DNA from: Salipaludibacillus neizhouensis
GTDB taxonomy: Bacteria; Bacillota; Bacilli; Bacillales; Salisediminibacteriaceae
Direction: 5' to 3'
Length of the DNA: 64,000 nucleotides
Assembly (NCBI RefSeq): GCF_002886185.1
Contig: NZ_KZ614146.1
Location: 3,465,495-3,529,494 of the forward strand
The notes under the pieces were generated by a model that was not told the origin of the DNA, did no database searches, and saw only the letters and a program-made list of their open reading frames with translations. How positions within the stretch are numbered: position 1 is the first letter of the stretch; each line of letters opens with the position of its first letter. Positions 1-10,348 of the stretch are shown here, one piece after another. The position numbers and the translations under genes were made by a program.

Positions 1-161
1 TCGTTATTTTCAAAAGTGAGAGGATCACCGACGACAATACCACGGAAATTTACAGCTCGTGCAACATGAACATGCTGTGCTATATCCACACCAACAACAA
101 GATGTTTATCAGAAATTCTTTCAATTAGTTGATTTTGTTTGTCTTGCATTTTAAACTTCAT
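1..161 (-). CDS. IS110-family transposase, N-terminal fragment (continues outside window)
   Basis: The visible 53 residues start at the ATG at 161, preceded by an AAGGAGG ribosome site nine bases upstream. They include the motif LVVGVDIAQHVHVARA, which is the first beta strand of the RuvC-like DEDD domain with its first catalytic aspartate, as in IS110-family DEDD recombinases. The protein would catalyse recombination of its element, guided by a bridge RNA in well studied relatives. The frame is open to base 1, so the copy may be intact, but that cannot be judged here. It is transcribed in the same direction as the dctPQ genes it interrupts. Confidence 0.85.
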   Translation of the reverse strand, partial: MKFKMQDKQNQLIERISDKHLVVGVDIAQHVHVARAVNFRGIVVGDPLTFENN

Positions 162-253
162 ATAAGAGCTCCTCCTTAGATTTGAGTTTTAGTTTGGTAT
201 CTATACTCTTATCTTACTGAGGGGCTCTATTTTTTTCAAAGTCGAAATTAACG
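1..253 (-). mobile_element. IS110-family insertion sequence, partial (left edge of window)
   Basis: The element runs off the left edge. It holds the start of an IS110-family transposase on the minus strand plus about 90 bases of non-coding end. Its inner boundary is set near 253-254, because the neighbouring dctM reading frame matches the intact dctM at 11763-13067 up to that point and then stops. Only about 90 bases separate the transposase start from the junction. That is short for an upstream bridge-RNA end of the IS621 type, so the guide RNA, if present, may lie past the other end as in the IS1111 subgroup. The boundary is inferred from the interrupted gene, not from terminal repeats. Confidence 0.75.
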
Positions 254-448
254 CACTACAGGAATGCTATACTTACTAGCTGTTCCAAAGGCACTCATAC
301 CTAACTGTGCTAAAGCAACATTAGTCCCAGATAAATACAAATAACCTGTAAAGCCAACTAAAAGCAGGGCAATGCCAACTTGGACACGAAGCAAGATAAG
401 AACAAATAAACTAATGATCCCGATAATCCCAACTACTTCAGGACTCAT
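248..448 (-). pseudogene. dctM: TRAP transporter large permease (dctM), truncated by IS110 insertion
   Basis: Only the first 65 or so residues remain of a protein that is normally about 430 residues. The start, MSPEVVGIIGIISL, and the segment ending SKYSIPVV align with MSPELIGMLGIILL and NSYSLSVI of the intact DctM at 11763-13067. The reading frame then enters the IS and stops within two codons. The ATG overlaps the end of the upstream dctQ by 11 bases, as in an intact dctQM pair. DctM is the multi-helix membrane subunit that carries out sodium-driven transport, so this TRAP system is probably dead unless another DctM substitutes. Confidence 0.9.
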
Positions 449-941
449 TTGGATGCACCACCTTCCGTACAGCTTTCAAAAAATCTACGATTACTGTCAA
501 AGCATAAAACAAAATACCTACTGCGCAAACTAGTACAAATATACTAACAGGAAGCTTAAGGTCTCCAGTTACACTACTTGATACTTGGTTGGCGTAAGAA
601 TAGGTTTGCCAAGCCATCAATACTAACAGCACCAGAATAATGATATATGTGATACCATCCACAACAGCTTGTGCTCTTACAGACAGTTTATCAATAAAAA
701 CACCAACTGATATGTGACCCTTTTTCTGCTGTGTATAACCTAGACTTAAAAAAACAATTAGCGCTAGCCACAAATACGTTAACTCATAAGTGCCTGTAAC
801 AGGTCGCCATAAAAAGCGCCCTGTTACATCACTAAACGTTAAGATCATCATTAAAAATAATAATGTCGCAGAGACTTTCGAAGAAATACTGTTCAAGAAA
901 CCTACCAATTTCTCGAAATTAATCAAAAAACTCATAAACAT
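438..941 (-). CDS. dctQ: TRAP transporter small permease DctQ
   Basis: A 167-residue protein of normal DctQ length with four predicted membrane helices, including LLFLMMILTFSDVTGRFLW near residues 27-45, which carries the family's typical D-V-x-G-R-F pattern. DctQ pairs with DctM to form the membrane part of tripartite TRAP importers. The ATG at 941 has the site AAGGAGTG eight bases upstream, lying in the tail of dctP (stop at 947), so the genes are translationally linked. Its dctM partner is destroyed by the IS110 element, so this gene may have no function now. It still shows no stop or frameshift, so the insertion may be recent. Confidence 0.9.
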   Translation of the reverse strand: MFMSFLINFEKLVGFLNSISSKVSATLLFLMMILTFSDVTGRFLWRPVTGTYELTYLWLALIVFLSLGYTQQKKGHISVGVFIDKLSVRAQAVVDGITYIIILVLLVLMAWQTYSYANQVSSSVTGDLKLPVSIFVLVCAVGILFYALTVIVDFLKAVRKVVHPNES

Positions 942-946
942 AATAA

Positions 947-2083
947 TTACACTCCTTGGTCGCGAAGTCGAACAGCTTCATCATAAACTTCTTTACCTGG
1001 TAATCCTTCTTCTTCCATCTCTTCAATCCATTTTTCGTAAAGTGGCTCTAATGGTTTTTTCCATATAGCAAGATCTTCTTCAGGAATTTCGTAAATATCA
1101 ATCCCCGCTTCTGTTGCAGTATCCCAACCACCGTCAGCATCGACGTTATATAGCTCTGCAGCTTTAGTTGCCATGCCCTCACCAATAATCTCTTCAATGG
1201 CGGTTTGATCTTCTTGTGAGATTTCTGACCATGTATTAGGATTGATGACTACAAAGATACTACTTGTATAGAAATTACCTTTTGTAATATAATTTGTTAC
1301 ATCACCCAGTTGGAAGTTTGTAATAACAGATGCCGGAGCTAATGCACCATCAACTACACCTTTTTGCATCCCCTCGTATACATCCCCCATAGGCATTGAA
1401 ACTGGGATCGCACCGTATGATTCTAATATTCCATTTGCTGAAGCAGAAGGTGTTCTTATTTTTAAACCTTTTAGATCCTCAGGAGAAAGGATAGGCTTAT
1501 CAACTGTTAAGATTTGTGCAGGATCATTTTTAAATAACCAGCCAATTTTTGTACCTTCGTGCTCTTCTGCTATTTCGGGGAACGTCTCATTTAGTCCCCA
1601 AAAGATTTTAGTAGCATCTGTTGCATTTTCACCCATAAAAGGTAGTTCGGTAACCCCTGTAAGAGGGAATTTCCCTGGAGTATAACCGTGTAAAGACATT
1701 GACATATCAGCTACACCATTAACAACTAAATCATACTGAGCATTAGCTTCACCTAGAGCATTGGCTGTATATAATGTGCCAGTTACACGACCATCTGTTG
1801 CTTTTTCTATCTGCTGAACAAATGGTTCAAGAATTTCTGTGTGTTGTGGGTGAGGTCCTGGCATAAAAGTAGAGATGGTTAAATCGACCACCGCTCCTGA
1901 TGGAGTTGTAGTGTTGTTAGAGTCGTTATCTGTACTATCGGTGTTTTCTGTGTTATTAGTATTATTTAAGTTATTTGATTCATTGGTTGTAACCGAATCT
2001 GTTTCACTACAAGCTGCCAAAACAACAATTAAAAGACCTATCATACCAAGACAAAGTAAGCGATTCCATATTTGTTTTTTCAT
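947..2083 (-). CDS. dctP: TRAP transporter solute-binding lipoprotein DctP
   Basis: A 378-residue DctP-family binding protein. The signal peptide ends in the lipobox VLAAC (Cys25), followed by an Asn/Thr-rich linker to about residue 65 and then the binding domain. The motif GLKIRTPSASA holds the conserved arginine that pairs with the substrate carboxylate in this family. Family members bind organic acids, and some bind aromatic acids such as mandelate and benzoylformate; the catabolic neighbours suggest an aromatic substrate here. It is clearly diverged from the second DctP at 13663-14787, so the two are not a recent duplicate. It is the first gene of dctP-dctQ-dctM(truncated) and sits just downstream of the decarboxylase pseudogene. 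Confidence 0.92.
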   Translation of the reverse strand: MKKQIWNRLLCLGMIGLLIVVLAACSETDSVTTNESNNLNNTNNTENTDSTDNDSNNTTTPSGAVVDLTISTFMPGPHPQHTEILEPFVQQIEKATDGRVTGTLYTANALGEANAQYDLVVNGVADMSMSLHGYTPGKFPLTGVTELPFMGENATDATKIFWGLNETFPEIAEEHEGTKIGWLFKNDPAQILTVDKPILSPEDLKGLKIRTPSASANGILESYGAIPVSMPMGDVYEGMQKGVVDGALAPASVITNFQLGDVTNYITKGNFYTSSIFVVINPNTWSEISQEDQTAIEEIIGEGMATKAAELYNVDADGGWDTATEAGIDIYEIPEEDLAIWKKPLEPLYEKWIEEMEEEGLPGKEVYDEAVRLRDQGV

Positions 2084-2165
2084 TTTGCACCCCTTTTTAG
2101 TTAATAAACCTACTATTATATTTTCGAATGATCACATAATCTTGCTTTGGTCAAACTATCAAATG

Positions 2166-3038
2166 AATTATTCTCCTGTAATACGAACGTCTAACACAGC
2201 TGATCGACCTTCTCTTACAACTTGGACGGCTTTTTGTAAAACTTCTTTTAATTCATTTGGCTCATCTATAGTTCTAGCAAAGGTTCCTCCAGCTGCCTCT
2301 GCAACTTTCGCCAAATCAGAAGAGGGCACAAATTTCGTCCAGAATTGATCTGTTGTTTGGCAATCCCATTAGGATGTACTCCTAATGCTGAAATATAATA
2401 GTCAAAAAAGGAGTATTATACCTCCTAGCCATCCAGTGAACGGGGGTAGGATTATTAAAGATAAAGCACCCATCACCACATACCACCAATTGCGCTCCTC
2501 CCATTCCAACCTAAAGAACTCGCCCCTCTTTGTGAAGTAAGTACCTGCCTTTACTCTAGGTAAATGTTTATTTACCATTGAAAAGTTGGTAATTGTCCCA
2601 CTCATGATAATCGTTTCTTCATCAATGATTTCTTTAATACAAGATGTTAATGCTAACAACTCAGGGGTAATTCTCCCTTCATCACTAGCTACTTTAAGAT
2701 TAGTCCAACAATTCACTGCACTTGATGATATTGCATCACCTCCTTATAACGGGTCTTGACCATATCCTTGTTAGTTTTAAATTTTCTAGATAACCGTTTA
2801 ACTGTTGCAGAGCAATAAGTGTATCCGCCTTAAAATAGCTCTCCGATGGGATATACCAAAGCGGGGTTTTCTATTTCAACGGATCAACCATCTACATAAT
2901 ATATCTTGCACTCCTCCGCGGGCTTATTGGTTAAAGAAATCTAGGGAACTTCACTATCTAAAACCAAACCAACACTAAATCTGCTTTTGTTAACTGCTCA
3001 TCTTGCCCTGGTTTATTCCACACATATTCAACATGTAA
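2166..3038 (-). pseudogene. Decayed second copy of the ThDP decarboxylase (C-terminal half)
   Basis: This stretch matches the intact gene at 6124-7881 base for base over long runs, from its last codons (matching about 6127) to about 7050, with the same order. It carries several internal deletions (for example near 2390 and near 2495), single-base shifts and in-frame stops, so only short open pieces such as 2402-2716 remain. The N-terminal third is absent. The similarity is at DNA level, so the two copies come from a duplication or from uptake of a close relative, after which this one decayed. It lies between pobA and the dctP whose dctM is broken, suggesting that a whole decarboxylase-TRAP unit is being lost. 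Confidence 0.9.
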
Positions 3039-3205
3039 CAAAAACTATAGTTTATTCAGATCCGCAAAAATGTTTTTTTATCTTAGTAATTACCTTTTTA
3101 TTTTGCAATATAACAATGTGTACTTATTGACTTTCATTAACTATCATAAAGCCAACTTACTGATAAATGTTTCTACTAACGCTCCTTCCATCCCTCCTCG
3201 TTTAA

Positions 3206-4423
<1,218 letters not shown>

Positions 4424-4512
4424 TTATCTCTCCAACACTTTTTATGATTTCATTGTTAAAAATAGGTACAATTCTCTTAGTGAAGCACCCTCATGAGAAT
4501 TACACCACTTAT

Positions 4513-5970
4513 TTAAAATGGAAACTCTCGGTATTTGGTTTGAACAGAGACCCATTTTGTCACCGTAAATTCATCCACTACCCAAGGGTTACCAAAACGA
4601 CCTAATCCACTAGCTTTCGTTCCACCGAACGGAATATTAGGAGCATCATTGACCGTTTGGTCATTAATATGTGTCATGCCTGCATCAACCTGCAATGCAA
4701 GTTCTTCTCCACGTTCCAAATCACTTGTAAATATCGCTGAACTTAACCCGTGATCGGTATCATTAGCTAATTTAATGGCTTCTTCATCTGACTCCGCCTT
4801 AATGATTGGTGCAATCGGAGCGAATAATTCACTCTGTGCTAAACTGCTGGCATTATCGACATTCATAAACACATACGGGGTAAGAACATTCCCGACTTGT
4901 TTTCCTTCTAAGGCAACTGTCACCCCCGCTAACTTAGCTTCTTTCACAAATTTCAACGCTTTCTCCATTTGTTTTTCATTCGCTAAGGGGCCAATCACAG
5001 TTTTCGGATCACTCGTATCACCATACGGAAGTGCACTTGCTTTTTCTACAAACTTTTGTACAAACTCTTCATACTTATCCTTATGAACGATCAATCGGTT
5101 GATAATCATACAAATTTGCCCCTGGTGGATAAACTTCCCGAAGATCGCTGCATCCACAGCACGATCCACATCCGCATCTGATAAAACGACAAACGGGCTA
5201 TTCCCTCCCAGTTCAAGTGCCACTCGTTTCAAATTTTTGCCGGCAATGCCCCCAATATGGCGGCCGACTGCGGTGGAACCTGTAAAGCTAATAAGCTTGG
5301 AATGGCGGTTATCGAGCATGCCATCCCCTATTTCATCGATATCCGTCAACATCATGTTTAATACACCTTTAGGCAATCCGGCATGTTCAAATGCTTTGGC
5401 AATGATGACACCCCCACTTAAACCAACTTGAATATCCGGTTTGTGTACGACACTATTTCCTAATGCGATAGCAGGAGCGATCGTTCTCATAGAAAGATTC
5501 ATCGGGAAGTTAAATGGTGAGATGGAAGCGATTACACCAAGTGGCAAACGATGAATATGGTTTAGTTTCCCATTTACTTCCGGTACTTCCCGAACCGTAT
5601 TCACTTCTCCTGTATATTTTATCGATTCTTCTAAAAATTCGAGTGTCAGATGTAACTCTACATTTCCCTTTAAAACACTACCACCTGTTTCACGACTAAT
5701 CACGCTTACAATCTCATCACGGTTTTCTTTTAAATAGTCCGCTGCGCGCTGAAGGACCACTTTTCGCTCATCAACCGTACTCTTCGCCCATTCCTTTTGC
5801 GCCCTGTTTGCAATCTCGAATGTTTCTTCTAGTTGTCGTGCTGTTGCTAAAGGTACAGAAGCAATCACTGAATGATCATATGGGTTCGTAATGTCATACG
5901 AACGTTCACTAAACCCCTTTGTCCACTCTCCACTGATAAAGCTCTTGTTATAGTTTTCATAGTTTTGCAT
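4513..5970 (-). CDS. Aldehyde dehydrogenase, benzaldehyde/vanillin dehydrogenase type
   Basis: A 485-residue NAD(P)-dependent aldehyde dehydrogenase. I chose the ATG at 5970, ten bases after AGGAGG, rather than the GTG at 5979, which is too close to that site. The catalytic cysteine is Cys287 in GQICMIINR, the general base glutamate lies in LELGGNSPF, and the cofactor loop is FTGSTAVGR. Sequence character is close to the group annotated as benzaldehyde dehydrogenase in Bacillus (B. subtilis YfmT is a vanillin dehydrogenase). The neighbours fit oxidation of an aromatic aldehyde from the upstream decarboxylase to the acid used by PobA. The exact aldehyde is inferred from context. Confidence 0.88.
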   Translation of the reverse strand: MQNYENYNKSFISGEWTKGFSERSYDITNPYDHSVIASVPLATARQLEETFEIANRAQKEWAKSTVDERKVVLQRAADYLKENRDEIVSVISRETGGSVLKGNVELHLTLEFLEESIKYTGEVNTVREVPEVNGKLNHIHRLPLGVIASISPFNFPMNLSMRTIAPAIALGNSVVHKPDIQVGLSGGVIIAKAFEHAGLPKGVLNMMLTDIDEIGDGMLDNRHSKLISFTGSTAVGRHIGGIAGKNLKRVALELGGNSPFVVLSDADVDRAVDAAIFGKFIHQGQICMIINRLIVHKDKYEEFVQKFVEKASALPYGDTSDPKTVIGPLANEKQMEKALKFVKEAKLAGVTVALEGKQVGNVLTPYVFMNVDNASSLAQSELFAPIAPIIKAESDEEAIKLANDTDHGLSSAIFTSDLERGEELALQVDAGMTHINDQTVNDAPNIPFGGTKASGLGRFGNPWVVDEFTVTKWVSVQTKYREFPF

Positions 5971-6123
5971 GTTAGCCACTCCTCCTATTTTTTTATAAAC
6001 TTATTTTTAATATGTTCCTCTACTAGTAGCTTATTGATATTGATTGATTAGATAGTAATTAAAAAGATACATTTAAATAAATAGAAATCCAAAGAGTTTG
6101 AATCTATGAAATGTCTTTTTGAA

Positions 6124-7881
6124 CTATTTCCCTGTAATACGAACATCTACCACGGCTGATCTACCATCTCTTACGACTTGAACTGCTTTTTGTAAAGCTT
6201 CTTTCAAATCATTTGGATTATCCACAGTAAGTGCATAGGCTCCACCAGCAGCCTCGGCAACTTTTGCTAAATCGGAAGAAGGTCCAAATTTTGTCCAGAA
6301 CTGATCCGTTTGTTTGGCAATTCCTTCTGGATGTACTCCTAATGCTGAAAATTTCGGTGCATTCCATTGTTCATTGTTATAAATAATCGTTAAAAACGGA
6401 ATACTATACTTTCTAGACATCCAGTGGACGGGGGTTGGGTTACTAAAGATAAAGCATCCATCTCCGCATAAGCTAACAATCAGTTTATCCGGTGAAGCTA
6501 ATTTTGCACCGATTGCAGCTCCCCCATTCCAGCCTAGAGAACTTGCCCCCATCGTGAAGTATGTCCCTGGCTTTACTCTAGGCAAATGTTTATTTACCGT
6601 TGAAAAATTCGTAATCGTTTCGCTCATGACAACGGTATCTTCATCAATGACTTCTTTAATACAGGATGTTAATAACTCAGGAGTAATTCGCCCCTCATCA
6701 CTAGGTACTTCAAGTTTAGCCCATTCAAGCCGCTGTGTTTGATGATATTGTGTCACTTTCTCATAACGTGTCTTTATCATATCCTTGTTCAGTTGTTTAT
6801 TATCAAGATAAGCGTTTAACTGTTGCAGAACTATAAGAGTGTCCGCCTTAAAGTAGCTCTGAGAAGGTATATACCAAAGCGGGGTTTTCTCTTTTAACGG
6901 ATCAACGTCTACATAATAAACCTTACACTCCTCAGCTGGCTTATTGTTTAACGGAATCCAAGGAACATCGCTATCTAACACCAAAACCAAATCTGCTTTT
7001 GCTAACTGCTCATCTTGCCCTGGTTCATTCCATACATAGCCAACATGTAATGGATGTTTGGAAGGGAAATTCAAATAACTTGGAGCTGATTCTAGAACTG
7101 GAATTGCTAAACGTTCAACCAGTTTTAAAAGTTCACTGACACTTTCCTGTTTTCGACCAACGTACGATGTTACAATCAAAGGATTTTCGGCTTTGATAAG
7201 TTCTTCTGCAATCTCCTCCACATTTTGTGGCGGAATGGCAGCTGGTGATAATGGTCCCCATCTTTGTGTGTCTAAAGAAACTTTCTCTACTTCTTCCTCT
7301 AGTACTTCACGTGCTGCGATTAAGTATGCAGGACCTTTAGGGTCACTTTGAGCAAGCTGCATCGCTCTATGGAGCAATTGTTTGACATTCCTCCCTGTTC
7401 GAATTTCATTGGTGTACTTAGCATACTCCCTAACAATACCACGTTGATCAGATACATCTTGAATCCAATGAATGTACTCATTTCGACTGCCTGTAAGTTC
7501 CCCTTCTTGAGTGGAAGGAGATGTACCAGCAAAAATCAAAACTGGTATTCTTCCTTTTGCTGCGTTATGAACAGCTCCGCCAAGATTTTGTGTCCCGCAG
7601 TCAACGTGAATGACGACGACTTGCGGTTCTCCAGTTAACTGAGCAAATCCATGAGCAGCACTTAATGCAACCATCTCATGTTGACAAATAATGACTTCTG
7701 GCATCTTTCTTCCTTCTGCTTGAAACCTAGCAAAACTCTCAATTAAAGCAGGGTGATCACTCCCTAAATTTGCAAAGATATACGAAACCCCTAATTCCTG
7801 GAATGATTCTAACATTTGATCAGCTGTCGTATATAGTTTTCTTTCAACTGATACATTACTTTCAGTATCTTGTAATTTCAT
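6124..7881 (-). CDS. Thiamine-diphosphate-dependent decarboxylase, benzoylformate decarboxylase-like
   Basis: A 585-residue member of the ThDP superfamily containing acetolactate synthase, benzoylformate decarboxylase and pyruvate decarboxylase. The pyrimidine domain has the cofactor-activating Glu69 in CQHEMVALSAAHG. The C-terminal domain has the ThDP/Mg motif starting GDGCFIFSNP and ending YNNEQWN. It is longer than the roughly 530 residues of P. putida MdlC, and family members are often just called thiamine pyrophosphate-requiring proteins. Its place directly before a benzaldehyde-type dehydrogenase and pobA suggests decarboxylation of (4-hydroxy)benzoylformate or another aromatic 2-oxo acid. 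An acetolactate synthase or oxalyl-CoA-like role is less likely. A decayed copy lies at 2166-3038. AGGAGG precedes the ATG. Confidence 0.82.
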   Translation of the reverse strand: MKLQDTESNVSVERKLYTTADQMLESFQELGVSYIFANLGSDHPALIESFARFQAEGRKMPEVIICQHEMVALSAAHGFAQLTGEPQVVVIHVDCGTQNLGGAVHNAAKGRIPVLIFAGTSPSTQEGELTGSRNEYIHWIQDVSDQRGIVREYAKYTNEIRTGRNVKQLLHRAMQLAQSDPKGPAYLIAAREVLEEEVEKVSLDTQRWGPLSPAAIPPQNVEEIAEELIKAENPLIVTSYVGRKQESVSELLKLVERLAIPVLESAPSYLNFPSKHPLHVGYVWNEPGQDEQLAKADLVLVLDSDVPWIPLNNKPAEECKVYYVDVDPLKEKTPLWYIPSQSYFKADTLIVLQQLNAYLDNKQLNKDMIKTRYEKVTQYHQTQRLEWAKLEVPSDEGRITPELLTSCIKEVIDEDTVVMSETITNFSTVNKHLPRVKPGTYFTMGASSLGWNGGAAIGAKLASPDKLIVSLCGDGCFIFSNPTPVHWMSRKYSIPFLTIIYNNEQWNAPKFSALGVHPEGIAKQTDQFWTKFGPSSDLAKVAEAAGGAYALTVDNPNDLKEALQKAVQVVRDGRSAVVDVRITGK

Positions 7882-8031
7882 TAGTGATTTCCTCCTAATT
7901 TATTAAATTCCACATTATGATAACGCTTTCAATAATTGATGTTTACTTACTTGAGTTCAGAATATCTCATATCGGTCCTTTATAAAACATTATTATTCTC
8001 CTATGCGGAACACACTATAATTTAGGGCCCA

Positions 8032-8475
8032 ATGCCACAAACTAATAAAAAAGTTTACACATTGTCTTCTGTTCAAAACGCTCTTCGCATTTTGAACAGT
8101 TTTTCAATGGATGACTCCGAAAAAAATTATTAATTTTAATTCGTTAGGTTTAGGAAAAAGTACTGTTAGCAGATTAATATCTACTCTATCTAGTGAAGGT
8201 TTTGTAGTGAGAATACCTGAAATAATCGTTACCGTTAGATATGCCCATTTTATAACTTACCACCTTCTATACTTCTAACTTTGAAATTCACAAGCGATGT
8301 CTGTCTCACACCAATTAACGAATTCTTGATGTTCCTGAAATTATTTACACAAATTTGAAAGTAGTCATCACTTTCGTACTTTTACCCTTATCAGTAGAAG
8401 GAATCCACCTACTGTACAAGTTCTGGGAAAGTTTTGTTAGCTTTTATTGATGAGTACTATTTTGTTTTGCAGACA
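8032..8475 (+). pseudogene. IclR-family transcriptional regulator, decayed remnant
   Basis: The plus strand keeps pieces of an IclR regulator in different frames. From the ATG at 8032 it reads LSSVQNALRILNSFSMDD, then after a shift LGLGKSTVSRLISTLSSEGF, which together are the winged helix-turn-helix. Further on it reads LEIHK and finally RRNPPTVQVLGKVLLAFIDE, which matches the effector domain. Stops and frameshifts separate the pieces and the last third is gone. It sits divergently between the formaldehyde dehydrogenase and decarboxylase genes, the usual place for the regulator of an aromatic catabolic operon, so this island has probably lost its local control. Confidence 0.85.
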
Positions 8476-8527
8476 TATTTCAATACATTAGGTATATAGT
8501 AATTACCCACTAATCACTAGATAATCT

Positions 8528-9748
8528 TCATCTATTTTTCACCATGTTATGCGGATCAATCACAAACTTTTTTGAAACTCCGCTGTCGAATTGCTGGTAA
8601 CCTTTAGGCGCTTCCTCAAGAGAAATTATCGTCGCATTAACAGCTTTAGCTATTTGAGCTTTTCCACTTAATATGGCCATCATTAGGTCCCGATGGTACT
8701 TCATTACTGGTGTTTGTCCCGTAACAAATGTGTGTGCCTTAGCCCAACCTAAGCCGAGACGGACCTTTAAAGTACCATGTTTGGCATCATTGTCAGCAGC
8801 CCCAGGGTCTCCCGTCACATATAATCCAGGTATACCTAATCTTCCACCTGCTTTCGTTACTTCCATGATTGAATTAAGTACAATTGCTGGCGCTTCCTCT
8901 TTTGAGTCACCATGTCCATGTGCCTCAAATCCAACGCAATCAATCGCACAATCAACTTCAGGGACTTTTAATATTTGCTCTATTTGTTCCGCTAAATTTG
9001 GGTGTTCTCGCAGGTTAACAGTTTCACATCCAAAACTTCTAGCTTGGGCTAATCGATCATTATTTAAGTCACCGACAATAACAACCGATGCACCTAAAAG
9101 TTGTGCTGAATGAGCAGCAGCTAAACCTACAGGACCTGCCCCTGCAACATAAACCGTTGCTCCAAGTCTGACTCCTGCACTAACAGCACCATGGTATCCA
9201 GTAGGGAATATATCAGAGAGCATCGTTAAATCGAGAATTTTTTCCATAGCTTGATCTTTATCAGGAAATTTGAGTAACTGAAAATCTGCATATGGGACCA
9301 TGACATATTCTGATTGGCCTCCAACCCAGCCACCCATATCTACATAACCATAAGCTGATCCAGGACGTTCTGGGTTAACATTTTCACAAATATGTGTGTT
9401 TTGCTGTTTACAGCTAGTACAACGACCACACGCAATGTTGAATGGAACAGATACTAAGTCACCTTTTTTAATAAATTCAACATCGTTTCCCACCTCAATA
9501 ACTTCACCCGTGATTTCATGACCTAGTACCAATCCACTCGGTGCAGTCGTTCGTCCTCTCACCATATGTTGGTCACTACCACAGATGTTCGTAGTTATTA
9601 CCTTTAAAATAACACCATGGTTACATTTCCTTCCGACATTTAGTGGATTAACTCCCGGTCCATCGCGTAAAACCAATTCTGGAAAACTTATGTCTTGAAC
9701 TTCTACTTCACCAGGTTTTGTAAACACTACTGCGTTATTACCAGCCAT
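8528..9748 (-). CDS. fdhA: Glutathione-independent formaldehyde dehydrogenase-type zinc alcohol dehydrogenase
   Basis: I placed the start at the ATG at 9748, since AAGGGGGA lies seven bases upstream; the longer frame to 9784 has no site. The 406-residue protein has the catalytic zinc site (Cys56 in NICGSDQH, GHEITGEV), four structural-zinc cysteines at 107, 110, 113 and 121, and the nucleotide-binding GAGPVGLAAAHSA. The inserted loop around GFEAHGHGDSKEEAP is typical of Pseudomonas putida formaldehyde dehydrogenase/dismutase, which oxidises formaldehyde with tightly bound NAD and no glutathione. It follows the dioxygenase genes directly, which could mean that the dioxygenase substrate carries a methoxy group releasing formaldehyde. 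A broader aldehyde substrate is also possible. Confidence 0.85.
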   Translation of the reverse strand: MAGNNAVVFTKPGEVEVQDISFPELVLRDGPGVNPLNVGRKCNHGVILKVITTNICGSDQHMVRGRTTAPSGLVLGHEITGEVIEVGNDVEFIKKGDLVSVPFNIACGRCTSCKQQNTHICENVNPERPGSAYGYVDMGGWVGGQSEYVMVPYADFQLLKFPDKDQAMEKILDLTMLSDIFPTGYHGAVSAGVRLGATVYVAGAGPVGLAAAHSAQLLGASVVIVGDLNNDRLAQARSFGCETVNLREHPNLAEQIEQILKVPEVDCAIDCVGFEAHGHGDSKEEAPAIVLNSIMEVTKAGGRLGIPGLYVTGDPGAADNDAKHGTLKVRLGLGWAKAHTFVTGQTPVMKYHRDLMMAILSGKAQIAKAVNATIISLEEAPKGYQQFDSGVSKKFVIDPHNMVKNR

Positions 9749-9823
9749 TAAAAAATCCCCCTTACAGATATTTTTTTCATACAAGAATTACTCATCTTCA
9801 CACATGAACTCTTTTCTCTTAAA

Positions 9824-10348
9824 TTATAAAAGCATACTCATGTTCATCGTACTCATCACCGTTTGATCAGGCAGAATCCGACGAGAAACCAACTTCCATT
9901 CTCCCTCTATTAATCTAACAACATCATCACGTTGACCAAACATTTCTTCTGTCTCTACCATTGAACCTCGACTTCTTTTGTACAAGAAATAGCTCCGAAC
10001 CTTATATTCATCCGTTTTGTCTCCTAATTCAATGAAGACATTTGAAACAAAATGACGTTGTCTAGTTGAGGGGTTTTCCACCCAAGCAGATTTCGTGTAC
10101 AGACGGTTTACTCTGGTTCTAAGAGAGGCTTTCGTTTCGTCAAAAAAAGCGGAGTCCTCTGAAATATTATCAACATTTACTCCTTCTTTCGTTTCTCGCA
10201 TAGGCATCACATAATTTAAATCATCAGATAATAATTCTAGCCATTCTTTATATTTTCGGTTATCTAGGAAAAAAGATTCTTGGTAAAGGAAGTTTGTAAT
10301 CTGATCCTTTATTTCAAGGGAAACTTGAGAACTTACGCTGAAACTCAT
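9824..10348 (-). CDS. Ring-hydroxylating dioxygenase, beta (small) subunit
   Basis: A 174-residue protein of the SnoaL/NTF2-like fold used by beta subunits of three-component aromatic dioxygenases. Recognisable family segments are FLYQESFFLDNRKYKEWLELL near residues 19-39, the run DLNYVMPMRET, and the C-terminal WKLVSRRILPDQT. The beta subunit has a structural role in the alpha3beta3 oxygenase and can affect substrate choice. Its ATG overlaps the alpha-subunit stop in an ATGA junction, which shows tight translational coupling. No ferredoxin or reductase gene follows, so the electron donor must be encoded elsewhere. Confidence 0.88.
   Translation of the reverse strand: MSFSVSSQVSLEIKDQITNFLYQESFFLDNRKYKEWLELLSDDLNYVMPMRETKEGVNVDNISEDSAFFDETKASLRTRVNRLYTKSAWVENPSTRQRHFVSNVFIELGDKTDEYKVRSYFLYKRSRGSMVETEEMFGQRDDVVRLIEGEWKLVSRRILPDQTVMSTMNMSMLL

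Noticed and set aside
1875-2348. Open frame of 157 codons on the plus strand
   Set aside because: It is antisense to dctP and to the decarboxylase pseudogene, has no ribosome site, and shows low-complexity residues mirroring the Asn/Thr linker.
2402-2716. Open frame of 104 codons on the minus strand as a separate small gene
   Set aside because: Its parts match the decarboxylase in two frames; it is a piece of the pseudogene at 2166-3038.
8069-8099. Inverted repeat CTGTTCAAAA ... TTTTGAACAG that looks like a terminator or operator
   Set aside because: It lies inside the helix-turn-helix coding part of the IclR pseudogene and codes for recognisable residues, so the symmetry is probably chance.
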